Shown here: positions 6,799 through 11,503 of the stretch, piece after piece
Layout of the letters: every line of letters begins with the position of its first letter
Numbering within the stretch: the stretch's first letter is position 1
From: CAZKEW01 sp964558915
GTDB lineage: Bacteria; Acidobacteriota; Aminicenantia; Aminicenantales; UBA8522
NCBI GenBank assembly: GCA_964558915.1
Contig: CAZLFV010000091.1
Span: 1-11,503, forward strand
Direction of reading: 5' to 3'
DNA length: 11,503 nucleotides
The notes under the pieces: generated by a model
Database searches by the model: none
What the model saw: only the letters and a program-made list of their open reading frames with translations
What the model was told of the DNA's origin: nothing
Position numbers and translations under genes: made by a program

Positions 6799-7341
6799 AT
6801 GAAAAACCCGTTGTTTGTGCTTTTTCTTGTCTTGCTGCTTTGTTTTACTTTTGGCTGCCAGAACAAGGCTGAAAAAGCAGAGCTTGAGAAGTTCAGAGCG
6901 CAGGCAAAGTTAGAAGAGCAGAATAAGGAAATTGTCAAAAGTTTCTTTGATGGACTGAACAAAGGAAGCGTTGAGATTATGGATGAATTGTACACTCCCG
7001 AATATAGTTGGTACTACTCATCTACAACTCCCAAACCTATGACCAGAAAAGAAACAATAGAATTCTTTGCGGCGTTTCTAAAAGCATTTCCCGATGCCAA
7101 TTGGACTATTAATGGATTATTTCCTGCAGGGGATAGGGTTATAGCCTGGCTGACCGTCAGAGGAACTCACAAAGGAGAATTTCTAGGCATCCAGGCGACT
7201 GGGAATCAGGTTGAGTTCAATGGATTTGATATGTTTCGCATTTAAGATGGCAAAATTGTCGAAGAGAGGGAAGAGACAGATATGCTGGGCCTTTATCAAC
7301 AACTCGGCATGGAACTTAAGCCCAAGGCAGTTAAAAAATAA
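6799..7341 (+). pseudogene. SnoaL-like lipoprotein gene interrupted by an in-frame TAA
   Basis: ATG 6799, with AAGGAGGGG just upstream, opens a 148-codon frame ending at TAA 7243-7245. The product has a lipoprotein signal peptide (VLLLCFTFGC, lipid-modified Cys20, followed by Gln) and a SnoaL-like/NTF2 fold (KSFFDGLNKGSVEIMDELYT, AFPDANWTINGLFPAGDRVI, TGNQVEFNGFDMFRI). After the TAA the same frame stays open for 31 codons to TAA 7339-7341 and reads DGKIVEEREETDMLGLYQQL then GMELKPKAVKK, which is the normal family ending. One base change from GAA or CAA would explain the stop. The short product lacks the last strand and helix and may be unstable. SnoaL-like proteins range from polyketide cyclases to enzymes of unknown substrate; no substrate can be given. 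It probably shares a transcript with TPR copy 2. Confidence 0.85.
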
Positions 7342-7496
7342 GGGAAAAAGAAGCACTGGAAATAAATTTTTTTGCATCGAAAGTTCCTCTCGTAAGCGGG
7401 TAGAGAATTGTCATGCCTGTGGAGCGCTTTTTCTATGTGCCGGTCCCTGGGGATCTGATCGGCCTGTTCAGAACCAGTGCCAAAGAATCAGGAACC

Positions 7497-7676
7497 TCAT
7501 AGAAGGCCTAGAAATTTTTTGATGTGCCTGGCAAGGACCTCTTCAATTTCAGGGTGTCGGGGGAGAGGCTGTTTCTTGCCGTTTTTTGGATTAAGATAAA
7601 TATCATGTCGAGAACCATGCCGATACAAAACGCAGCCTGCTTTGGTCAGGTGCTTTATGAGCTCCTTTCGCTTCAT
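7497..7676 (-). CDS. hicA: HicA-type toxin (small mRNA interferase)
   Basis: This 59-aa frame on the minus strand runs from ATG 7676 to TGA 7497. The sequence fits HicA throughout: MKRKELIKHLTKAGCVLYRH at the start, the active-site region GSRHDIYLNP with the conserved histidine (H24), the strand NGKKQPLPRHPEI, and a closing helix VLARHIKKFLGLL. HicA folds like a double-stranded-RNA-binding domain and cleaves mRNA when free of HicB. The length is normal for the family. Its ATG overlaps the HicB stop as ATGA, so translation is coupled. The order here is antitoxin first and toxin second, the reverse of the classic hicAB order but common in many genomes. Confidence 0.88.
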   Translation of the reverse strand: MKRKELIKHLTKAGCVLYRHGSRHDIYLNPKNGKKQPLPRHPEIEEVLARHIKKFLGLL

Positions 7677-7909
7677 ACCGTGATTTCTTTAATGCGAAAG
7701 TTTGCAGGAATTTCGTCCAGAGTCATCTGATAATAAGCGTCCTTGATATTTTCAATGAGTTCTTGGACTGTTTTCCCTTGAGTCATGATTTCTGGGTTTT
7801 CAAGGATTTTTCCCAGCCAGTATTTTTTTCCTTTCCAATAGATCAAAGTCAGATTCCTCTGAACTTTTGCCCTTTTTTTCAAAAGCATCCCTTTCTTTGG
7901 AGTTTGCAT
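7673..7909 (-). CDS. hicB: HicB-type antitoxin
   Basis: The product is 78 aa. The HicB partial RNase-H fold is recognisable: LTLIYWKGKKYWLGKILENP, then EIMTQGKTVQELIENIKDAY with the usual G-x-T-x-x-E-L pattern, and DEIPANFRIKEITV at the end. No separate helix-turn-helix or ribbon-helix-helix tail is present, so it is a short-form HicB that neutralises HicA by direct binding. The start could be ATG 7909 or ATG 7888 (seven residues shorter, closer to the usual family start); neither has a convincing ribosome site. The TGA overlaps the HicA ATG by ATGA. An imperfect palindrome lies directly upstream. Confidence 0.87.
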   Translation of the reverse strand: MQTPKKGMLLKKRAKVQRNLTLIYWKGKKYWLGKILENPEIMTQGKTVQELIENIKDAYYQMTLDEIPANFRIKEITV

Positions 7910-7910
7910 T

Positions 7911-7927
7911 TTCTAGATCTAAAAATC
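7911..7927. promoter_or_regulatory. Possible operator just upstream of hicB
   Basis: On the minus strand, TTTTTAGATCTAGAAAA is an imperfect palindrome centred on TAGATCTA (7914-7921), directly before the hicB ATG. A -10-like TATAAA lies at 7938-7933 on the same strand, but no clear -35 box precedes it. A site this close to the start codon could serve autoregulation. Weak evidence. Confidence 0.28.
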
Positions 7928-7933
7928 AACTCT

Positions 7934-8056
7934 TTATAATCGATCCTTCTCGCCATAGGGAGTCCAGGCCTCATACTTCTTCATCACATCACTTAAATTG
8001 CGTTTAGGGCCCGATGATTCTAACACCTGTCTCACGTATTCCCTATACCCATTTCC
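7934..8056 (-). pseudogene. Coding remnant upstream of hicBA
   Basis: The minus strand stays open for 40 codons after a TGA at 8059-8057 and ends with TAA at 7936-7934. It reads GNGYREYVRQVLESSGPKRN followed by LSDVMKKYEAWTPYGEKDRL. The residue mix looks like a genuine protein C-terminus, but no start codon or ribosome site is present (GTG about 18 bases in is the only candidate). I cannot identify the family. It is probably the tail of a gene destroyed by rearrangement. Its stop overlaps the TATAAA that may serve hicBA. Confidence 0.3.
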
Positions 8057-8099
8057 TCATGAACTGCACAGTATCTCCTGGTCCCCGCACACTTTGAAT

Positions 8100-8137
8100 T
8101 TGACTCTATGTTTTTGCTGTGCTAAGAAATAATCGAC
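8100..8137 (+). other. Promoter-plus-3'-end scar resembling a deleted TPR paralogue
   Basis: TTGACT (8100-8105), TTTTTGCT and TGTGCTA reproduce the spacing of the TPR promoters (17-base spacer). They run directly into AGAAATAATCGAC (8125-8137), a 13-base identical copy of the stop-codon region of TPR copy 1 (4160-4172). The gene body is absent. The element may still act as a promoter (TTGACT, then TAAGAA) for the gene at 8202. The rest of 7910-8201 holds only the remnant described separately and the promoter at 8142. Confidence 0.45.
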
Positions 8138-8141
8138 GAGA

Positions 8142-8171
8142 TTGGCGAAAATTTAGAGTCCACAATATAAA
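8142..8171 (+). promoter_or_regulatory. Possible promoter of the ATC hydrolase-like gene
   Basis: TTGGCG (8142-8147) and TATAAA (8166-8171) are 18 bases apart. The expected start, near 8178, leaves a short leader before the GAGGAGGG site. It is an alternative or addition to the TTGACT element at 8100. Confidence 0.4.
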
Positions 8172-8201
8172 AAAATAATTTTTATCCAGAGGAGGGTGTT
8201 T

Positions 8202-8834
8202 ATGGTTAAAAGAAATTCATTTCTTGTTCCAGGCCGGAGACAGTTTCTCATGAATATTTTGCCGGCCGGAACATTGTTCTGCCTTGGATGTAGCAATTTA
8301 TTAGCAATGCCAAATGGGCAGGAGAAACAAAAACCGGCTGAAAAGAAACACAAATTTCTGGAAGACTCGGGAATGTCTTTCCAAGAAGTGTTTGAATTCG
8401 CCTATCGCGATCATATCGAGCTGATGGAGTTTCTAGCTAAAGAGATAGGCGAGGACAATTTCATAGAAATGTTGAAACGAATCGGAGAGGAATGGGCCAA
8501 ACGAGAGGCTCAAAAGGAATTAAAAACGCTTCCGGCAAACGACTTTGCTACCTTCCGAGCTGGATTCCGGAAAAAGCCCAACCGCTTCTGGGAAAATGTC
8601 ATAACTTCTTCTATCGTCGAGGACACGGACCGCGCGATCGAGACAAAAGTGACTGAGTGTCTCTGGGCAAAGACTTATCGTCAAGCCAACGCGGCTGAGC
8701 TCGGCTATATCTTATGTTGTTACCCGGATTTCCCCTCCGCCACGGCCTTCAACCCCAAATTGAAATTGATCCGCACCAAGACGCTAATGCAGGGAGATGA
8801 CTGTTGTAACCACCGCTGGGTCTGGGAAGGATAG
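8202..8834 (+). CDS. Tat-exported lipoprotein of the L-2-amino-thiazoline-4-carboxylate hydrolase family
   Basis: The product is 210 aa from ATG 8202, which has GGAGGG five bases upstream; a GTG at 8196 lies inside the ribosome site and is rejected. The N-terminus carries a twin-arginine motif (GRRQFL, R12-R13) and a lipobox ending at Cys30 (TLFCLGC), so it should leave the cytoplasm folded and be lipid-anchored. The C-terminal half matches the ATC hydrolase family: TECLWAKTYRQANAAELGYI, LCCYPDF, FNPKLKLIRTKTLMQGDDCC followed by NHRW. The named member opens the thiazoline ring of ATC on the route to cysteine; most relatives, including exported ones, are uncharacterised. Tat export and the conserved cysteines suggest a metal or other cofactor, which is inference. 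It faces the convergent beta-propeller gene 27 bases away. Confidence 0.85.
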   Translation: MVKRNSFLVPGRRQFLMNILPAGTLFCLGCSNLLAMPNGQEKQKPAEKKHKFLEDSGMSFQEVFEFAYRDHIELMEFLAKEIGEDNFIEMLKRIGEEWAKREAQKELKTLPANDFATFRAGFRKKPNRFWENVITSSIVEDTDRAIETKVTECLWAKTYRQANAAELGYILCCYPDFPSATAFNPKLKLIRTKTLMQGDDCCNHRWVWEG

Positions 8835-8861
8835 GCCAATATTACACTCTTTCAAATCACG

Positions 8862-10700
8862 TTAGAACTTCAGCCGCCAGATTTCCTTCGACTGAGACAT
8901 GCGCGTGCAGGCGATCCAGCGGCCGTCGGGTGATACTTGGGGATGCATCAAGTTGGCAGGATCGTTAGTCAGTTGCTTGGGCGAGCCACCCGAACGTGGA
9001 ATGGCAAAGATCTGCATCCGTTCACCGGCCAGCGCTCCATAGACTATTGTTTTTCCATCAGGCGTCCAATCAAGGCCACCAGAAGTGCTGCTTGCGTACT
9101 CGATAAGCTTCTCCGCGCGTTTCCCGTCCGTGGTGACAACCCAGAGGATACGACTCTTACCTTCAGTGCGTTCTTCGAACGCAATCTCATCACCTTTTGG
9201 CGACCATGATTCCCAGTGGGCTTTCTTAATGGGATCGGGCAGAGGCAGCCGATCCACGCGCACTGGTTTCCCCGTTGAAGGATCAATCGTCACTATCCAC
9301 GGTTTGGAAACGCCCTCCGGGCCACCCAGCTCCCAGGAGTCGAAGGCCAGTCTGCGGCTGTCGGGAGACCAGTCTCCTACTCCGACTTCCCACCCGAAAT
9401 CGGTCAGCCTGATTTCATCTTTCGGCCCGCCCGACACCCGACGCAGATAAAGGTCGTCCGTGCTTCCCTTGGCTTCGTATGATGAAACCGGCGTAGGCGA
9501 GCGATGGGAATGAAAAGCGATCCATCTGCCGTCGGGAGACCAGGTCGGCGTGAAGTCTTCGTGGTAGCCGGTAACGATTGGTTTCATTTTCGATTTGGGT
9601 CGGGCCTGCGAATCCACGGCGACAACGCCAGCATCCAGGTTCAAGGCCCAATCTGCAAGTCGCCATTGGCCGTACGTAAAAGCAATCTGCTTCCCGTCGG
9701 GACTCCAATATGGGATCTCCGCCTTATCCACCACGACTTGTGCCATGCCGCCAGATGAGGGAATCACAACCACAGAATCGTGAATGTCGTTGTGCGTCCA
9801 GTAGAGGAAACCATTGGCTACACATGGGGCAAAATCGTCGCCCGGAGCTTGCACCACGACACGGCGAGCGACTGTGCCCAAGTCTAGCTTATAGATGTCC
9901 AGATCGCGGTCAGCATCAGGTTGGTGACGCTTTTCTGCAACCGGCGCAGCTGAACTGGCCAGCGCTACATAGAGGCGCCTGCCATCGCCTGAAATGCTGA
10001 GGTCACTCAACCAAGGGGTTGCATCCAAATCCTTGGCTAGAGTCTCAATGCTGCCAGTCTTCGTATTGATACGCAGGAGTGAAGTTATACCATCCTCGTG
10101 CCAAGTCGTGGCATAAATCATCCGGCCGTCCGGCGACCAGACAAAACCAGTGATGCTATCTTCGACGGAGTATTGCTTCTGGCGCTGTACATCGCCGATG
10201 AAAAGGCCCTTATCCGGCTGGCCGAACCGGAAATAATAGGCTACTGCAGTGCCATCTGGCGACCATTGAGGCACTGCGTCCTGAGGCAAGGAAAAAAGCC
10301 TAAGCCCGTCAGGACCGGGAAGGAACCATCCCTGCTCACCAGTTCGCTTGCCAAGTAGGGCGAGCTTGTTACCCATAAAAAAAGTTGCATTGAAAACTCG
10401 ATCCATGCCCGCAGTGAGCTGTTTAGCTTCTTCGCGGCCGGTCTCAAGGTTAAGCAGCTTAATGCCGCGACCAAAGGAATGATGATAGAGCGCCCTTTTG
10501 CCGTCGCTCGAAATCTGCGCGGCGTTATAGGCAGCCTCATACCACGCCGCAGGCCTTTCAGAATAGACCTTCTCGGTCTTGACCGCATTGAGCTGACTTT
10601 GCTTCTTAATCTTAGCATCTTTTGCAGGAACAGATGCCCAGAGAAAGACAGCACAGATGACAACTGTGCCCACCCAAAATTGGTTTATTTGAGTTCCCAT
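8862..10700 (-). CDS. Secreted TolB/PD40-type beta-propeller protein
   Basis: The product is 612 aa from ATG 10700, with GAGGAGG five bases upstream. Residues 1-27 form a Sec signal peptide (FWVGTVVICAVFLWASVPAK). The rest consists of PD40/WD40-like blades, each carrying the WSPDG signature or variants (PQWSPDGTAVAYY, FVWSPDGRMIYAT, PYWSPDGKQIAFT, PTWSPDGRWIAFH, GDWSPDSRRLAFD, LDWTPDGKTIVYG, QVSPDGRWIACTR). Six to eight blades would make one propeller or a two-part propeller. No C-terminal peptidase domain (no GxSxG plus His) follows, unlike dipeptidyl peptidase IV relatives, so it is a stand-alone propeller that probably binds ligands or proteins in the periplasm. It is more GC-rich than the central genes and so resembles older chromosomal sequence. 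Confidence 0.88.
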   Translation of the reverse strand: MGTQINQFWVGTVVICAVFLWASVPAKDAKIKKQSQLNAVKTEKVYSERPAAWYEAAYNAAQISSDGKRALYHHSFGRGIKLLNLETGREEAKQLTAGMDRVFNATFFMGNKLALLGKRTGEQGWFLPGPDGLRLFSLPQDAVPQWSPDGTAVAYYFRFGQPDKGLFIGDVQRQKQYSVEDSITGFVWSPDGRMIYATTWHEDGITSLLRINTKTGSIETLAKDLDATPWLSDLSISGDGRRLYVALASSAAPVAEKRHQPDADRDLDIYKLDLGTVARRVVVQAPGDDFAPCVANGFLYWTHNDIHDSVVVIPSSGGMAQVVVDKAEIPYWSPDGKQIAFTYGQWRLADWALNLDAGVVAVDSQARPKSKMKPIVTGYHEDFTPTWSPDGRWIAFHSHRSPTPVSSYEAKGSTDDLYLRRVSGGPKDEIRLTDFGWEVGVGDWSPDSRRLAFDSWELGGPEGVSKPWIVTIDPSTGKPVRVDRLPLPDPIKKAHWESWSPKGDEIAFEERTEGKSRILWVVTTDGKRAEKLIEYASSTSGGLDWTPDGKTIVYGALAGERMQIFAIPRSGGSPKQLTNDPANLMHPQVSPDGRWIACTRMSQSKEIWRLKF

Positions 10701-10808
10701 ATTTCCTCCTCTCCGCTTCTTTGGTGCTAACGTCTTCCTAAGGAATCAAAATTTGCTTTTCGGCTACATGGACCTAGCGAACATTTTTGTCTTGATTTTC
10801 CCGCCAAC

Positions 10809-10850
10809 CATGATGAGAAATGGTAAATCATGACTAAAAAAAATTGTCAA
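10809..10850 (-). promoter_or_regulatory. Possible promoter and inverted repeat of the beta-propeller gene
   Basis: On the minus strand TTGACA (10850-10845) is followed after 17 bases by TTTACC (10827-10822), a good -35 with a poor -10. CATGAT (10809-10814) and ATCATG (10827-10832) form a 6-bp inverted repeat that overlaps the -10 and could bind a regulator. The leader would be about 115 bases. The remainder of 10701-10900 shows nothing else I recognise. Confidence 0.35.
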
Positions 10851-10909
10851 GGACAGCTTTGATCACAGACAGCACATCTTTTCAGAGCATGATCGGCTCC
10901 AGTTTGCAA

Positions 10910-10935
10910 CTTCAGCTTCTCAGCTGTGCTATACT
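10910..10935 (+). promoter_or_regulatory. Extended -10 promoter of the dodecin gene
   Basis: TG-C-TATACT (10927-10935) is a good extended -10. The -35 is unclear: TTGCAA at 10904 is 20 bases away. The block ACTTCAGCTTCTCAGCTGTG before it resembles the TPR promoters (ACTTCAACTTTTAGCTCTG) with one inserted base. An AT-rich leader of about 45 bases leads to the start codon. Confidence 0.5.
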
Positions 10936-10988
10936 ACTAAGATTGGATTTTTTTATTTTCGTTTATTCTTGAACGAAAGGAGTATCAA

Positions 10989-11201
10989 TTGAAAGAAAGC
11001 GTTTACAAAGTCATTGAATTGGTTGGGACCAGCACCGAATCCTGGGAGAAAGCCGCGGCCTCAGTCGTCGAGACGGCCGCCAAGAGCCTGAGGGACTTGC
11101 GTATTGCGGAAGTTGTCGAGCAAGACGTACAGATCGAAGGGGGCAAGGTCACTGCCTATCGGGTAAAGATGAAGTTGTCGTTCAAGTATCAAGCAGATTG
11201 A
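10989..11201 (+). CDS. Dodecin (small flavin-binding protein)
   Basis: The product is 70 aa, starting with TTG at 10989; AAAGGAG lies seven bases upstream and there is no ATG in the right place. The full dodecin pattern is present: SVYKVIELVGTSTESWEKAA, TAAKSLRDLRIAEVVEQDVQ and a final strand KVTAYRVKMKLSFKY. W19 corresponds to the tryptophan that stacks on the flavin, and the Q of VEQDVQ to the flavin-contacting glutamine. Dodecins form hollow dodecamers that store riboflavin, FMN or related flavins and quench their photochemistry. Length is normal. It stands alone with its own promoter and no flavin-pathway gene beside it. The TTG start may lower expression. Confidence 0.93.
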   Translation: MKESVYKVIELVGTSTESWEKAAASVVETAAKSLRDLRIAEVVEQDVQIEGGKVTAYRVKMKLSFKYQAD

Positions 11202-11219
11202 TTGACAGAGTCGAAGCGC

Positions 11220-11247
11220 TGGAAAAACCATTCCATTATTTTCTTAA
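11220..11247 (+). terminator. Weak terminator after dodecin
   Basis: TGGAA (11220-11224) and TTCCA (11231-11235) form a short stem with a six-base loop, followed by a T-rich stretch up to about 11251. The stem is only 5 bp. The rest of 11252-11420 holds a loose GGGCGG/CCGCCC inverted repeat (about 11271-11300) without a T-tail and nothing else recognisable. Confidence 0.33.
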
Positions 11248-11433
11248 TTTTATAGTTGTCATTAACACTGAGGGCGGCTTCCGCTCCATTCTTCCCGCCC
11301 ACTCAAGACTTCCTTCCTCATCTATCTTACGAACTTTTTTTAAAAATCATCGTATCTCGTTAAGAAGGTAAACATTGAGGCATTGGCTAGAGATATGAAA
11401 TGCATTTTCAAACTCAACAAAGGAGGACGTCTT

Positions 11434-11503
11434 ATGATGCTTTCTAAACAAAAAAAGACTTCTATGTTTAAAAGAGCTGCCATTCTTATCGGATCTCTTT
11501 GTC
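11434..11503 (+). CDS. Start of an exported protein (3' end outside window)
   Basis: ATG 11434 (or the next codon, ATG 11437) follows a perfect AGGAGG at 11421-11426. The 23 visible residues, MMLSKQKKTSMFKRAAILIG then SLC, have a basic n-region followed by the beginning of a hydrophobic core, as in a Sec signal peptide. The Cys at 23 could be a lipobox residue but comes early. The mature protein is beyond the window and cannot be named. Confidence 0.6.
   Translation, partial: MMLSKQKKTSMFKRAAILIGSLC

Noticed and set aside
7413..7502. A 29-codon plus-strand ORF with protein-like residues (MPVERFFYVPVPGDLIGLFR) between the SnoaL gene and hicA.
   Set aside because: There is no convincing ribosome site, it is very short, it overlaps the end of hicA, and no family is recognised. 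It could be a remnant but cannot be supported.
7342..8200. Search for an insertion sequence or transposase that could have mobilised the TA modules.
   Set aside because: I see no transposase motifs, paired terminal inverted repeats or target-site duplications. Only coding debris and the promoter/3'-end scar are visible.
9415..10663. Several 80-140 codon open frames on both strands within the beta-propeller gene.
   Set aside because: The repeated WSPDG blades and signal peptide fix the coding frame. The others are by-products of composition.
11271..11300. GGGCGG/CCGCCC inverted repeat downstream of dodecin as a terminator.
   Set aside because: The loop is 17 bases and no T-run follows. The TGGAA/TTCCA stem before the T-rich stretch is the better candidate.
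1..11503. CRISPR array, tRNA, rRNA or riboswitch.
   Set aside because: No regularly spaced repeats, cloverleaf-like sequence or known conserved RNA core was seen on reading either strand. A covariance-model scan (Infernal/Rfam) would be decisive.

Overview
This window looks like chromosomal DNA from a bacterium with Sec, Tat and lipoprotein export. The mix of genes is: secreted imidazolonepropionase-like amidohydrolase, secreted WSPDG-type beta-propeller, several TolB-like/TPR membrane proteins, and dodecin. That mix is typical of Acidobacteriota-like lineages such as Candidatus Aminicenantes. The assignment is an inference from gene content only. Base composition is uneven: the amidohydrolase (1-1285) and beta-propeller (8862-10700) genes are visibly more GC-rich than the central 1.5-8.2 kb, which behaves like an accessory region.

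Layout. 1-1285 (-): secreted metal-dependent amidohydrolase, cut by the window edge, with its promoter at 1425-1454. 1523-2185 (+): a 55-aa ORF and an AbiEii/MNT-like nucleotidyltransferase, probably a toxin-antitoxin (TA)-type pair. 2383-4167 and 4995-6776 (+): two tandem paralogues with three membrane segments, a TolB-like domain and TPRs. Each has a near-identical promoter, and a ribbon-helix-helix/RelE TA operon (4382-4907) lies between them. 6799-7341 (+): a SnoaL-like lipoprotein gene downstream of the second paralogue, interrupted by an in-frame TAA. 7497-7909 (-): a HicB/HicA module whose 59-aa HicA is easily missed. 7934-8137: debris, comprising a coding remnant and a promoter/3'-end scar that may mark a deleted third TPR paralogue. 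8202-8834 (+): Tat-exported lipoprotein of the L-2-amino-thiazoline-4-carboxylic acid (ATC) hydrolase family. 8862-10700 (-): secreted beta-propeller. 10989-11201 (+): dodecin, TTG start. 11434-11503 (+): beginning of an exported protein.

How it fits together. The region reads as a locus where a membrane TolB/TPR gene has been copied (and possibly lost once) while three unrelated TA-type modules settled in the gaps between copies. The TPR proteins probably act as membrane scaffolds or sensors of unknown output. The flanking secreted enzymes look like ordinary periplasmic metabolic genes. I see no CRISPR, rRNA, tRNA, intact transposase or phage structural gene. The most notable points are the conserved promoters that move the TPR start codons, the perfect palindrome in the RelE operon promoter, the nonsense codon in the SnoaL gene, and the scar near 8.1 kb.
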